Assembly (NCBI RefSeq): GCF_003143935.1
Contig: NZ_QFRX01000001.1
Coordinates: 3,803,491-3,867,490, forward strand
DNA length: 64,000 bases
Source: Streptomyces sp. Act143
GTDB lineage: Bacteria > Actinomycetota > Actinomycetes > Streptomycetales > Streptomycetaceae
Direction of reading: 5' to 3'
Part shown: one piece after another, positions 33,435 through 42,142 of the stretch
Layout of the letters: every line of letters starts with the position of its first letter
Numbering within the stretch: position 1 is the stretch's first letter
Made by a program: the position numbers and the translations under genes
Notes under the pieces: model-generated
The model's database searches: none
What the model saw: only the letters and a program-made list of their open reading frames with translations
What the model was told of the DNA's origin: nothing

Positions 33435-34529
33435 TTACTTCGTCGTGCACTTCGGCAGGTCGGACGTCCTGCCGGACCGAATGTCCTTGAGCGCGCCGAG
33501 GGCATCCTCGATGGTGTTCACCTTCACCAGGGTGAGGCCGTCGGGGGTGTCCTTCGCGGCGGAGGCGCAGTTCTCGGCAGGGGTCAGGAAGTACTGCGCG
33601 CCCTTGTCGCGCGCGCCGACGGTCTTCATCTCGATGCCGCCGATGGGGCCGACCTTGCCGTCGTCGTCGATCGTGCCGGTGCCGGCCACGAACTTGCCGC
33701 CGGTGAGGCTGCCCGGGGTGAGCTTGTCGTAGATGCCGAGGGAGAACATCAGACCGGCGCTCGGGCCGCCGACGTCGGCGAGCTTGATGTCGATGGTGAA
33801 CGGGAAGGTGTGGTCGATCCCGGCGGTGATGCCGACGATGGCGCGCTTCTCGAGGTCGTCGTCGGACTCCTTGGTCGTGATGGTCACCTCCTCGGTCTGG
33901 GTCGCCGTCTTGTTCTCCTTCTCCGCGGCGGCCTGCGCCTTGGCGGGCACGATCGTGAAGGTGACCTTCTCGCCGGGCTTGTGCTTGGTGATCAGGTCGG
34001 CGACGTCCGTGGGCACCTTGACGGCGGTGCCGTCGACGGCCTTGATGACGTCCCCCGCGTGCAGCGTGCCCTCGGCCGGGGAGTCCTTGGAGACCGTGGA
34101 GACGATCACGAAGGACTTCACCGGGATGTCCAGCTCCTTCAGGGCGGCGACCTTGGCGCTCTCCTGGGACTGGCTGAACTCCTCGGCGTTCTCCTGGGTG
34201 GACTCTTCCTCGGTCTTGCCGTCGGGGTAGAGGGTGTCGTGCGGCACGACCTTGTTGTCGTGCGCCAGCCAGCCGTAGACGGCCTCGACGAGGTTCATCT
34301 TGTAGTCGGCGCTGGTGACCCGGACGGTGGTCATGTTGAGGTGTCCGGAGGTCGCGTAGGTCTTGTGCCCGGAGATCTGCAGCACCGGCTCGCCGTCGTG
34401 CTCGCCCAGGGTGTTCACCGTCGGCCCCGGGGACAGCTCCGAGTACGGCACGGGGATGAAGACTCCCGCGCACAGGAGCGCGATCAGCATCAGGGTGGAG
34501 GCGAGCATCGTCGCGGTGCGGCGTGGCAT
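33435..34529 (-). CDS. PDZ-domain Lon-like serine protease (YlbL family)
   Basis: 364 residues. One N-terminal membrane anchor (9-28), then a PDZ domain (about 130-205: VSKDSPAEGTLHAGDVIKAVDG) and a Lon/S16 catalytic domain. The Ser-Lys dyad is visible: Ser in VGGPSAGLMFSLG and Lys in IGGIEMKTVGA. The catalytic part faces outside the membrane. An insert rich in Lys, Glu and Thr (AQAAAEKENKTATQTEE) separates PDZ and protease. Extracytoplasmic protein quality control is the likely job; substrates are unknown. Confidence 0.92.
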   Translation of the reverse strand: MPRRTATMLASTLMLIALLCAGVFIPVPYSELSPGPTVNTLGEHDGEPVLQISGHKTYATSGHLNMTTVRVTSADYKMNLVEAVYGWLAHDNKVVPHDTLYPDGKTEEESTQENAEEFSQSQESAKVAALKELDIPVKSFVIVSTVSKDSPAEGTLHAGDVIKAVDGTAVKVPTDVADLITKHKPGEKVTFTIVPAKAQAAAEKENKTATQTEEVTITTKESDDDLEKRAIVGITAGIDHTFPFTIDIKLADVGGPSAGLMFSLGIYDKLTPGSLTGGKFVAGTGTIDDDGKVGPIGGIEMKTVGARDKGAQYFLTPAENCASAAKDTPDGLTLVKVNTIEDALGALKDIRSGRTSDLPKCTTK

Positions 34530-34565
34530 GGAACGACAGTACGGGACGGGTCTGTCAGCGTCCCG

Positions 34566-34721
34566 TCAGGGCTGCTTCTCCATCGCCCTGCGGAACCGGG
34601 CGTACCCGTCCAGCTCGGGTCCGTCGCTCCGCACCTTGCGGGTGCGGTTGGCCCAGCTTCCCCACAGACCGGCACCGATCGCGGCCAACAGCGGAATCAG
34701 CAACCAGGCGAGCGCCGCCAT
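34566..34721 (-). CDS. Small single-span membrane protein
   Basis: 51 residues: one transmembrane helix (MAALAWLLIPLLAAIGAGLW) and a basic/acidic tail (RKVRSDGPELDGYARFRRAM). The ATG at 34721 follows a strong GGGAGGTCGGC; the longer frame upstream has no ribosome site. Located 36 bp upstream of the PDZ-Lon gene on the same strand, so it is probably its operon partner. Function unknown. Confidence 0.7.
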   Translation of the reverse strand: MAALAWLLIPLLAAIGAGLWGSWANRTRKVRSDGPELDGYARFRRAMEKQP

Positions 34722-34892
34722 GCCGACCTCCCAACCCCAGATGAGCGACCGCAACTGACTGATCAGCAGATTAACCATCCGCACTGACAACGCTCACGCG
34801 CGGGGGGCGGTTACGCAACTGGAAGGAGTGGCAGGTGGGATGGGCGGGGGAACAGCGGCGGATACGCGCGGACTCAGCGGGCGGGCGCGGAC

Positions 34893-35354
34893 TCAGCAGG
34901 CGCCGACCCATTCCTCGGTGCCGTCGGAGAACTTCTGGTGCTTCCAGATCGGCACTTCGTGCTTGAGGTCGTCGATCAGCTTCCGGCAGGCCTCGAAGGC
35001 CTCGCCGCGGTGCGGGCAGGAGACGGCGACGACGACGGCGAGGTCCCCGACCCCGAGGTCCCCCACGCGGTGCACGGCGGCCAGCGCCCGCACCGGGTAC
35101 TCCGCGACGACCTTCTCCGCGATCCGCCGCATCTCGGCCTCGGCACTGGGGTGGCAGGAGTAGCCGAGCTGATCGACGTCCGCTCCCCCGTCGTGATTGC
35201 GCACGGTCCCCACGAAGAGCGCGGTCCCCCCGGCGGCCTCGTCGCCGACGGCCCGGAAGACCTCGTCCAGGGAGAGGGGCGTCTCACGGATGGCGATGAG
35301 CTTGATCGGCTCGTCGCCGGCCTGCTCACCGGGGTGGTCGTAGGTGGTTCCCAT
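34893..35354 (-). CDS. moaE: Molybdopterin synthase catalytic subunit
   Basis: 153 residues. MoaE takes sulfur from thiocarboxylated MoaD to turn cyclic pyranopterin into molybdopterin. Motifs: GTALFVGTVRNHDGG, the helix RIAEKVVAEYPVRALAAVHRVG, CPHRGEAFEACRKLIDDLK and the active-site Lys region VPIWKHQKFSDG. Start at ATG 35354; an upstream in-frame ATG lacks support. No other molybdenum-cofactor gene lies within the window. Confidence 0.93.
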   Translation of the reverse strand: MGTTYDHPGEQAGDEPIKLIAIRETPLSLDEVFRAVGDEAAGGTALFVGTVRNHDGGADVDQLGYSCHPSAEAEMRRIAEKVVAEYPVRALAAVHRVGDLGVGDLAVVVAVSCPHRGEAFEACRKLIDDLKHEVPIWKHQKFSDGTEEWVGAC

Positions 35355-35447
35355 GGCCCCATCGTGCCTCACGCGCGGAACCGGACGGAATAGCGTCATC
35401 GCCCGGCACGCGCGTGTACGCGTTTGGAGCCTTCTACAGGAGCCGCC

Positions 35448-36560
35448 TCAGATCCGCCGCCGAGCCTTGCGAGCCCTCCGCACCACGGCCGCCGCACCCA
35501 GCAGCGCCACCGTCGCGCCCGCCGCGCCCGCGGCCGTCGCGTCCTTGCGCCCCAGCCGCCGCCCGGCCACCGTGTGCCGCCCGGAAACCTCCTCCAGGAG
35601 CTCCGCGAGCACCTCCTCGTTGGTCCACCGCGGCCGCCACCCGGCGTCGTGCAGCCGGCTCCCGCTCACCACCCAGGGGTACATCGTGTACGCGAGGTCC
35701 CCCGCCGGGGAGGGCGTCAGCCCGATGCGGTGCAGCCGGGCCGCCGCCCCCAGGGCGACCGCCGACGGCAGCTCCATCCGCCGGATCCCGCTGAGCTCCT
35801 CGACCTCCTCCTGCTCCAGCCACCCGTCACAGCCGACGGCGAGCTCGCCCTCGACCTTCTCCAGGACGGCGTACTCCAGAGCACTGCACAGATCCTCGAC
35901 ATGGCAGAACTGCCAGGCGGGCCGCGACCCGGCCACGACCAGCAGCCGCGGCGACTCGAAATACCTGGTCAGCGCGGTGTCGGTGCCGCCCACCAGGACG
36001 GCGGGGCGCACGACGGTGACATTGAGCCCCGGATGCGCCCGCGGCGCCCGCCGCGCGAGCCGCTCGATCTCCAGCAGGTCGCCGACGCCGGTCGCCTCCG
36101 CGGTCGCCCGCAGTTCCGCGTCCTCGGACAACGGCAGCTCATTGTCCTCCAGCGCCCCGTAGACCATGGCGGACGTGCACAGCACGACCCGGTGCACGCC
36201 GGCCGCCGCGGCGGCGGTCAGCACGGTCTGCGTCCCCCGCACGTTGTACGCCGTACGGGCGGCGGCGTCCGTCTCCAGGTCCAGGTCCAGCGCCAGGTGC
36301 ACCACGACGTCCGCGCCGCGCAGCTTGTCCGCGATCGCCGGGTCCCGCACGTCGAGGATGTGCCACTGCGCCGCGGCGCACTCACCGCGCCGCTCGTCGA
36401 TGGCGATGACCTGCTTGATCTCCTCCGAGGCGGCGAGCCGCTCGGTGAGCAGCGCGCCGATGCCGGCCGCGGCACCGGTCACGGCGACGACCGGGCCGCG
36501 CACACCGGGACCGGTTGACTGGTTTCGCGCTGCGCGAACCTGTGGATCAGGGGAACTCAC
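35448..36560 (-). CDS. NAD-dependent epimerase/dehydratase (extended SDR) with C-terminal membrane anchor
   Basis: 370 residues. Rossmann motif VVAVTGAAAGIGALL (about 25-39), DVRDPAIADKLRGADVVVHLA, and the catalytic region CTSAMVYGA. The usual YxxxK Lys is not obvious (YGALEDN), so activity may be altered. Residues about 340-360 (AAGAAGATVALLGAAAVV) form a hydrophobic segment followed by RRARKARRRI, a likely membrane anchor with an arginine-rich end. GTG 36560 chosen for the GGAG 7 nt upstream. Divergent from the zincin gene. Confidence 0.85.
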   Translation of the reverse strand: MSSPDPQVRAARNQSTGPGVRGPVVAVTGAAAGIGALLTERLAASEEIKQVIAIDERRGECAAAQWHILDVRDPAIADKLRGADVVVHLALDLDLETDAAARTAYNVRGTQTVLTAAAAAGVHRVVLCTSAMVYGALEDNELPLSEDAELRATAEATGVGDLLEIERLARRAPRAHPGLNVTVVRPAVLVGGTDTALTRYFESPRLLVVAGSRPAWQFCHVEDLCSALEYAVLEKVEGELAVGCDGWLEQEEVEELSGIRRMELPSAVALGAAARLHRIGLTPSPAGDLAYTMYPWVVSGSRLHDAGWRPRWTNEEVLAELLEEVSGRHTVAGRRLGRKDATAAGAAGATVALLGAAAVVRRARKARRRI

Positions 36561-36750
36561 CGGGCGTCTCCAGCGGTTGTCTTCAGTACGAGCGCGAGTG
36601 ACGCGTACGTACCAGGTGGCATCCATCCTGCCGCAGGCAGCGAGTCGGCGGAGCACCGAGGCCCGAACCGCCGACGGTGTCTACGCTGGGTGGTGTTATC
36701 GGGCAGTCGCGCCGCCGGGACACCGGTGGCCTTACCAGCCGAGGAATCCC

Positions 36751-38178
36751 GTGAGTGACACCCCATTCGGATTCGGCCTTCCGCCGGAGGAGCCGGAAGA
36801 CGGCGACGAGGGCAAGAAGAAGGACCAGCAGAGCGGTGGTGGTCAGGGCCCGGCCAACCCGTTCGGTTTCGGCGGGCTGCCCGGAGCCGGAGGTTTTGGC
36901 GCCCCCGGTGCCGACAACCCGTTCGCTGCCATGTTCGGTTCCCTGAACCCCAACGACCTGGGCGCCGCGTTCCAGCAGCTGGGCCAGATGCTCTCGTACG
37001 AGGGCGGCCCGGTGAACTGGGACATGGCCAAGCAGATCGCCCGTCAGACGGTCTCCCAGGGCACCGCGGACGGCACCAAGGACTCCAGTGTCGGCCCCGC
37101 CGAGCGCACCGCGGTCGAGGAGGCCGTCCGCCTGGCCGACCTGTGGCTGGACGACGCCACGTCCCTGCCGTCCGGCGCGGGCTCCGCCGTGGCCTGGTCC
37201 CGCGCGGAGTGGGTCGAGGCGACCCTGCCCGCGTGGAAGGAGCTCGTGGACCCGGTCGCCGAGCGTGTGGGCACCGCCATGGGCGACGTCCTGCCGGAGG
37301 AGATGCAGGCCATGGCCGGCCCGCTGATCGGCATGATGCGCTCGATGGGCGGTGCCATGTTCGGCACGCAGATCGGGCAGGCCGTCGGCGTCCTCGCGGG
37401 CGAGGTGGTCGGCTCGACCGACATCGGCCTGCCGCTCGGCCCGGCCGGCAAGGCCGCGCTGCTGCCGGTGAACGTGGAGGCGTTCGGCAAGGACCTGGGC
37501 GTGCCGAAGGACGAGGTGCGGCTGTACCTCGCCCTGCGCGAGGCCGCCCACCAGCGCCTGTTCGCGCATGTGCCGTGGCTGCGTTCGCATCTGTTCGGCG
37601 CGGTCGACGGCTACGCGCGCGGGATCAAGGTCGACACCGCCAAGCTGGAGGACGTGGTCGGCCAGTTCGACCCGCAGAACCCCGAGCAGCTCCAGGACGC
37701 GCTCCAGCAGGGCATGTTCCAGCCGGAGGACACCCCGGAGCAGAAGGCGGCCCTGGCCCGTCTGGAGACGGCTCTGGCGCTCGTCGAGGGCTGGGTCGAC
37801 GCGGTGGTCCACGCGGCCGCCAAGCCCCGTCTGTCGTCCGCGGACGCGCTGCGCGAGACGCTGCGCCGCCGCCGCGCCTCGGGCGGCCCGGCCGAGCAGA
37901 CGTTCGCCACGCTGATCGGCCTGGAGCTGCGCCCGCGCCGCCTGCGGGACGCCTCCCGTCTGTGGGCGTCGCTCACGGACGCGCGCGGCGTGGACGGCCG
38001 GGACGGCCTGTGGGCCCACCCGGACATGCTGCCGACCGCCTCCGACCTGGACGACCCGGACGGCTTCGTGCACCGCGAGCAGCTGGACTTCTCGGAGCTG
38101 GACAAGATGCTCGGCGAGGCGGCGGAGAAGCCCGACCTGCGCAAGAAGGACGACTCCGAGGACAACGACACCGAGTGA
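36751..38178 (+). CDS. Zincin-like metalloprotease-family protein (DUF2342 type)
   Basis: 475 residues, GTG start with GAGGAAT before it. The N-terminal 70 residues are low-complexity Gly/Pro/Phe (FGFGLPPEE; NPFGFGGLPGAGGFG). The folded part contains MRSMGGAMFGTQIGQAVGVLAGEVVGSTDIG-like helices and the family motif ALREAAHQRLF, where EAAH replaces a standard HExxH. This matches the actinobacterial zincin_2 / 'F420 biosynthesis-associated' family, named by neighbourhood in other genomes rather than by biochemistry. The tail is strongly acidic (KKDDSEDNDTE). Stop overlaps the NUDIX start. Confidence 0.82.
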   Translation: MSDTPFGFGLPPEEPEDGDEGKKKDQQSGGGQGPANPFGFGGLPGAGGFGAPGADNPFAAMFGSLNPNDLGAAFQQLGQMLSYEGGPVNWDMAKQIARQTVSQGTADGTKDSSVGPAERTAVEEAVRLADLWLDDATSLPSGAGSAVAWSRAEWVEATLPAWKELVDPVAERVGTAMGDVLPEEMQAMAGPLIGMMRSMGGAMFGTQIGQAVGVLAGEVVGSTDIGLPLGPAGKAALLPVNVEAFGKDLGVPKDEVRLYLALREAAHQRLFAHVPWLRSHLFGAVDGYARGIKVDTAKLEDVVGQFDPQNPEQLQDALQQGMFQPEDTPEQKAALARLETALALVEGWVDAVVHAAAKPRLSSADALRETLRRRRASGGPAEQTFATLIGLELRPRRLRDASRLWASLTDARGVDGRDGLWAHPDMLPTASDLDDPDGFVHREQLDFSELDKMLGEAAEKPDLRKKDDSEDNDTE

Positions 38179-38690
38179 GCCTGTTCGACGACGCGGTCCT
38201 CGTACTGAAGGGCTACGAGGACCAGGAAGAGCTGCGCCAGACCTATCTCGACCATCTGGCGACCCACCCGGACGGGATGTGGAAGGCCTGCGGCGACGGG
38301 CACATCACGGCGAGTGCGCTGGTGATCGACCCGTCGCGCGGGCAGGTCCTGCTGACCCTGCACAAGAAGCTGCGGATGTGGCTCCAGATGGGCGGCCACT
38401 GCGAGCCGGCGGACGTCTCGCTGGCGGCGGCGGCTCTGCGCGAGGGCACCGAGGAGTCCGGCATCGAGGGCCTGACCCTGCTGCCCGGCGGCCCGGTCCG
38501 CCTGGACCGCCACCTGACGCCGTGCGCCTGGCATCTGGACGTCCAGTACGCGGCACTCGCTCCGGCCGGTGCCCGGGAGGCGATCAGCGACGAGTCACTG
38601 GACCTGCGCTGGTTCGCCTACGACGAGGTGGCGGACGTGGCGGACGACTCGGTCGTACGACTGCTGGAGGCGACCCGCGCGCGGCTGTGA
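38175..38690 (+). CDS. NUDIX hydrolase
   Basis: 171 residues, GTG start overlapping the zincin stop (GTGA). NUDIX box: GGHCEPADVSLAAAALREGTEESGI is read across residues 75-100; the catalytic REGTEESGI (REUxEExGU) is intact, but the conserved first Glu of GX5EX7 is Val (ADVSLAA). That Glu is structural rather than a metal ligand, so activity is possible. Such enzymes cleave nucleoside diphosphate-X compounds; the substrate is unknown. Ends at the hairpin 38694-38728. Confidence 0.87.
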   Translation: MSLFDDAVLVLKGYEDQEELRQTYLDHLATHPDGMWKACGDGHITASALVIDPSRGQVLLTLHKKLRMWLQMGGHCEPADVSLAAAALREGTEESGIEGLTLLPGGPVRLDRHLTPCAWHLDVQYAALAPAGAREAISDESLDLRWFAYDEVADVADDSVVRLLEATRARL

Positions 38691-38693
38691 CAG

Positions 38694-38728
38694 GTAAGGG
38701 GCGACCGCCATGGACGGTCGCCCCTTAC
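38694..38728. terminator. Strong bidirectional terminator after the NUDIX gene
   Basis: GTAAGGGGCGACCG (38694-38707) and CGGTCGCCCCTTAC (38715-38728) form a perfect 14-bp stem with a 7-nt loop. The arm begins 4 bp past the NUDIX stop. Confidence 0.8.
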
Positions 38729-38742
38729 ACAGGTTGGCGCCG

Positions 38743-38800
38743 GCGCCCCGTCAGGGGCGCGGGGAACTGCGCGACCAGCCACGACGAAGCCGCAGCGGGC
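38743..38800. repeat. Intergenic dispersed repeat, copy 3
   Basis: The stem GCGCCCC-GTCA-GGGGCGC (38743-38760) is followed by GGGGAACTGCGCGACCAGCC and ACGACG. The stem is identical to that at 10952-10969, and the rest is shared in part with both other copies. From memory, this GGGGAACTGCGCGACCAGCC string is common between genes in many Streptomyces genomes. Confidence 0.7.
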
Positions 38801-38840
38801 CGCAGCCCACCCGTGCCCCTCGGCCCGACCCGCGGAGCGA

Positions 38841-39596
38841 TCAGCTCCAGACGTTGCCCTGGTTCTGGCCCCGGGCCCCCTGCTGGCCCATGCCGTACTG
38901 GGCGGCGAGCCCCGAGCCGATCTGGGCGTTCTGCGGCGGCAGCAGCTCGCTGGGCTGGACGATCGCGTAACCGCTGCCCATGAAGCTGAGCTCCCAGCCC
39001 TCACCGGTGTTGCCGCGGCGCCGGAACACCCCGGTGGAGTGCGTCTGGGCCTGCATCTGGACACGCAGCGAGGTCGACCAGGCGACGATCGCGTCGGCGT
39101 CGCAGTTGACGTACTTGTCCGGGGTGACCTGCATCATCAGCGGCATGCCGGAGGTCATGAGGGCGACCTTGCCGCGGCCGGTGATGTTGAGCTGGTACTT
39201 CCCGGAGCCGGAGATGCCGTAGAGGCTGTCGACGGCGATGACCTCGTGGTGCAGCGAGGAGTCCATGGCGAGGACGTAGGAGCTGTCGACGGTGAGGCCG
39301 TCCTGCTCCACGTCCACCAGGTGCACGTGCTGCTTGAGGTTGGCGAGGTAGACCGTGCCCTGCCCGTGGCAGCGCATCAGGTCCAGGCCCTCACCGGTGT
39401 GCGCACGCGCGCGTCCCTGCTGGTTGGACTGGTACTCGGCGTCGAACTCCATCAGCCCCTGGTAGGCGACCATCGTGCCCTTGCGGGCGAGGATGTCGTC
39501 GTGCCCCTCCAGGGTGACGCGGAGCATCTGCTTGTTCTGCAGGCTCCAGCGGTCCTGGGTCTGCTGGTCGTTGTAGGTGAAAATCGGGCTCTGCAT
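38841..39596 (-). CDS. AIM24-family protein (third of three)
   Basis: 251 residues. The AIM24 beta-helix-like fold covers residues 15-225: QMLRVTLEGHDDILARKGTMVAYQG, LMRCHGQGTVYLAN, LTVDSSYVLAMD, SGSGKYQLNITGRGKVALMT and FMGSGYAIVQPSE. The last 25 residues are Gln/Gly-rich. Family role in bacteria is unknown; the yeast namesake is a mitochondrial inner-membrane protein. Starts 18 bp after its neighbour, so it is the last gene of a three-gene operon of paralogues. Confidence 0.88.
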   Translation of the reverse strand: MQSPIFTYNDQQTQDRWSLQNKQMLRVTLEGHDDILARKGTMVAYQGLMEFDAEYQSNQQGRARAHTGEGLDLMRCHGQGTVYLANLKQHVHLVDVEQDGLTVDSSYVLAMDSSLHHEVIAVDSLYGISGSGKYQLNITGRGKVALMTSGMPLMMQVTPDKYVNCDADAIVAWSTSLRVQMQAQTHSTGVFRRRGNTGEGWELSFMGSGYAIVQPSELLPPQNAQIGSGLAAQYGMGQQGARGQNQGNVWS

Positions 39597-39614
39597 GGCG
39601 TTTCTGGCTCCCCC

Positions 39615-40295
39615 TCAGCCCCGGACCCGGAGGCGGTCGGTGCTGTCCTCGCTGGGCTGGACGACGACGATGCCCTGGCCGGAGAAGGCCATCTGGTAGG
39701 CCTCACCGCTGCCCCGGCCGATGAGCGACTGCGCCTTGAAGCTGCGCTTGCCCTTGACCTTGAGGTTGGGCGACCAGGCGACGAGCGCGTCCGGGTCGAC
39801 GTACGTCTCGTCCTCGCCACCGCCGCAGTCGACGACGATCGGCTTGCCCCGGGAGGTCAGTGCGACCCAGCCCTGCCCGGAGATCTTGGTGTTCCACAGG
39901 CCCTGTCCGGCGAACTTCGCCAGACCCTTGACCCGCTCGACGCCCCACTGGAGGTGCGCGTCGAAGGCGAGCAGGTTGGTGGCGTTGACGGAGATGCCGT
40001 CGCCGTTGAGGTTGATGACGACGACGTTGGCGCCGTAGTCGGCGAGGTAGAGCAGTCCGTCGCCGGAGCACTTCATCAGGGGGGCGCCCTCGCCGGTCAT
40101 CCAGTCCTTGGCGATCTGGCGGACGGCGGGCGGGTTGGGCTCGTACTGGACGAAGCCCTCGTAGGCGACCATCGAGCCCACGCGCGCGAAGAGGTCGTTC
40201 CCGGTCTGCATGGCGACCTTCAGCATGTGGTTGCCGTGGTTCTCCATGCGGGCGGTGACGGGTGCGGGGGCGTAGCCCGCGAGCGGCTGGTTCAT
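39615..40295 (-). CDS. AIM24-family protein (second of three)
   Basis: 226 residues, all AIM24 domain: HMLKVAMQTGNDLFARVGSMV, LMKCSGDGLLYLADYGANVV, ISVNATNLLAFDAHLQWGVE, GLWNTKISGQGWVALTS and FSGQGIVVVQPSED. The GxG turns line up with those of its two neighbours. The ribosome site GAGGGAG lies in the 11-bp gap after the TerD-AIM24 gene, so expression is coupled. No catalytic residues recognised. Confidence 0.88.
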   Translation of the reverse strand: MNQPLAGYAPAPVTARMENHGNHMLKVAMQTGNDLFARVGSMVAYEGFVQYEPNPPAVRQIAKDWMTGEGAPLMKCSGDGLLYLADYGANVVVINLNGDGISVNATNLLAFDAHLQWGVERVKGLAKFAGQGLWNTKISGQGWVALTSRGKPIVVDCGGGEDETYVDPDALVAWSPNLKVKGKRSFKAQSLIGRGSGEAYQMAFSGQGIVVVQPSEDSTDRLRVRG

Positions 40296-40306
40296 GACGG
40301 GCTCCC

Positions 40307-42013
40307 TCAGATCTCGTACGGCTGGACGACGATGAAGTTGCCGGGAGCGGCCCGGAACTGGAGGTTGACGCTCTCGCCGGTGTCGCCGGGGTAGGCGTTG
40401 CGGCGCATCCGGACCTGGCTGGAGACGACTACCTGGGCGGCGGACGACCAGGCGACCACGGCGTTGGCGTCGGCGAACGTCGTCGGCGTGACCGGGAGGA
40501 CCACGGGCGTGCCGTGGGTCTTCACGACGATCGTGCCGGTGCCGGTGAACTGCATCGTGAACAGCGCGCCGCCGGGGATGCCGTGGCCCTCGATGCGGCG
40601 GACCTCGTACTGGAGGCCCTCGTCGAAGGCGAGGACGTTCTCGGCGGAGACGCAGATGCCGTCCCCTTGGAGCTCGATGGGGTGCAGCATCGTGGAGTTC
40701 TCGGCGAGGAACACCTGTCCCTGGCCGGTGCAGCGCATCAGCTGCATCTCCTGGCCGGTGGCGTTGCCCACGATCCGGCCGGCGAAGCCCGCGCCCTTGT
40801 AGCTGAAGTCGACCTTGCCCTGGTAGAGCACCATGCTGCCCTGCCGGGCGAGCACCGGCTGGCCGCCGATGCCGAGGTCGACGCGGACCAGCTTCTTGTT
40901 CTGCTGCGTCCAGCGCTGCCCGGTCGGCGTCTCCCTGTACTGCTGGAGCGCGGCGGCGACTCCGGGCGCCTGGGGCGTGCCCTGCGGGGCGCCCTGAGGG
41001 GCGCCGTAGGGGGCCTGCTGGCCGGGGACCTGGCCGTAAGGAGGCTGCTGGCCGTAGCCGGGCGGCGGGGTGGGCTGGCCGTAGCCGGGCGGCGGGGCCG
41101 GGGCGTGGGGCTGGGCGCCGTAGCCGGGGGGCGGGGGCGCGGTCTGGCCGGGGGCGCCCTGGCCGTACGGCTGCTGCTGGGGCGGCTGGCCGTAGGGCGC
41201 GGCGGGACCGGGGGGCGGCACCGGGGCGCCGCCGGGCGGGGTCAGGGGCGCGACGATCGTCGGCGCGGCGTGCACGTTCGGCGCGGGGGCCGGGGCAGGT
41301 GCCGGGGGCGGGGTCGCTCCGGGCGGAGGCGCGTAACCCTGTGCGGGCTGCGGGGCCGGGGCGGGGGCAGGAGCGGGAGCCGGAGCGCCGAACGCGGGCG
41401 GCGCGGTGGCCTGGGCCGGCGGGGCGAACCCGGGCGTGGCACCGGCCTGCGGCTGCTGCGGGGCGGGGGCCGCGGGGGCCTCCTCCTCCAGCACCTCGCC
41501 GCCGAAGTTCTTCAGCAGCGCGTCCAGGCCACCGTCGAAGCCCTGTCCGACCGCGGCGAAGCGCCAGACGTCCTTCAGGTAGATGTCGCCCAGCATCACG
41601 GCGCGCTCGGTGGAGAACTCCGAGCCGTTGAAGGCGTAGCGGGCCACCTCCTCGCCGCCCGCCACGATCCGGAGGTATCCGGGGGCGATCTGCGACATCT
41701 GCCCGGCGCCGTCGAGGGTCGCCGTGAACGACAGCTTCTGGATCTGCGCCGGAATCCGGTCGAGGGTGACCCGGAAGGACTCCGTGTCGCCCGCCTGGGC
41801 GCCCAGGAGCTGGATGGACTCCTCGGGGGACTTCGGCTGGTTGAAGAAGACGAAGTACCGGTCGTCCGAGAGCCGTTCGTCGGCGTCAAGGCCGAAGCAG
41901 CTGATGTCGAACGTCAGTCCGGGGCCGGTGATCTGCACGCCTACGTACAGATCGGTGCCCGCGGTGAGGTCACTGATCTTGGCCTTGTGGCCGCGTTGGA
42001 ATTCCCTGGCCAT
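40307..42013 (-). CDS. TerD-AIM24 fusion protein (first of three)
   Basis: 568 residues in three parts. Residues 1-172 are a TerD domain (YVGVQITGPGLTFDISCFGL, the acidic LDADERLSDDRYFVFFNQP, MLGDIYLKDVWRFAAVGQGF); TerD domains bind Ca(II) and belong to tellurite/stress-resistance systems. Residues about 173-365 are a disordered linker of Pro, Ala, Gln and Gly (PPPGYGQ repeats). Residues about 366-568 are an AIM24 domain (KKLVRVDLGIGGQPVLARQG, ISAENVLAFDEGL-like core, NFIVVQPYEI). The ATG at 42013 has GGGGGA upstream; a start 8 codons earlier is less likely. Confidence 0.9.
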   Translation of the reverse strand: MAREFQRGHKAKISDLTAGTDLYVGVQITGPGLTFDISCFGLDADERLSDDRYFVFFNQPKSPEESIQLLGAQAGDTESFRVTLDRIPAQIQKLSFTATLDGAGQMSQIAPGYLRIVAGGEEVARYAFNGSEFSTERAVMLGDIYLKDVWRFAAVGQGFDGGLDALLKNFGGEVLEEEAPAAPAPQQPQAGATPGFAPPAQATAPPAFGAPAPAPAPAPAPQPAQGYAPPPGATPPPAPAPAPAPNVHAAPTIVAPLTPPGGAPVPPPGPAAPYGQPPQQQPYGQGAPGQTAPPPPGYGAQPHAPAPPPGYGQPTPPPGYGQQPPYGQVPGQQAPYGAPQGAPQGTPQAPGVAAALQQYRETPTGQRWTQQNKKLVRVDLGIGGQPVLARQGSMVLYQGKVDFSYKGAGFAGRIVGNATGQEMQLMRCTGQGQVFLAENSTMLHPIELQGDGICVSAENVLAFDEGLQYEVRRIEGHGIPGGALFTMQFTGTGTIVVKTHGTPVVLPVTPTTFADANAVVAWSSAAQVVVSSQVRMRRNAYPGDTGESVNLQFRAAPGNFIVVQPYEI

Positions 42014-42142
42014 GCGTAACGACCGTCCCCCATCCAAATGCGAGTGCGTCGCGCCAGGCTAACGGCAAACGCCGAGAGCGGACGAAGTCGGTACAGAGCC
42101 GGTACACAAACCCCGCCCGGCCGCGCCCGGGGAGGCGGTCAC

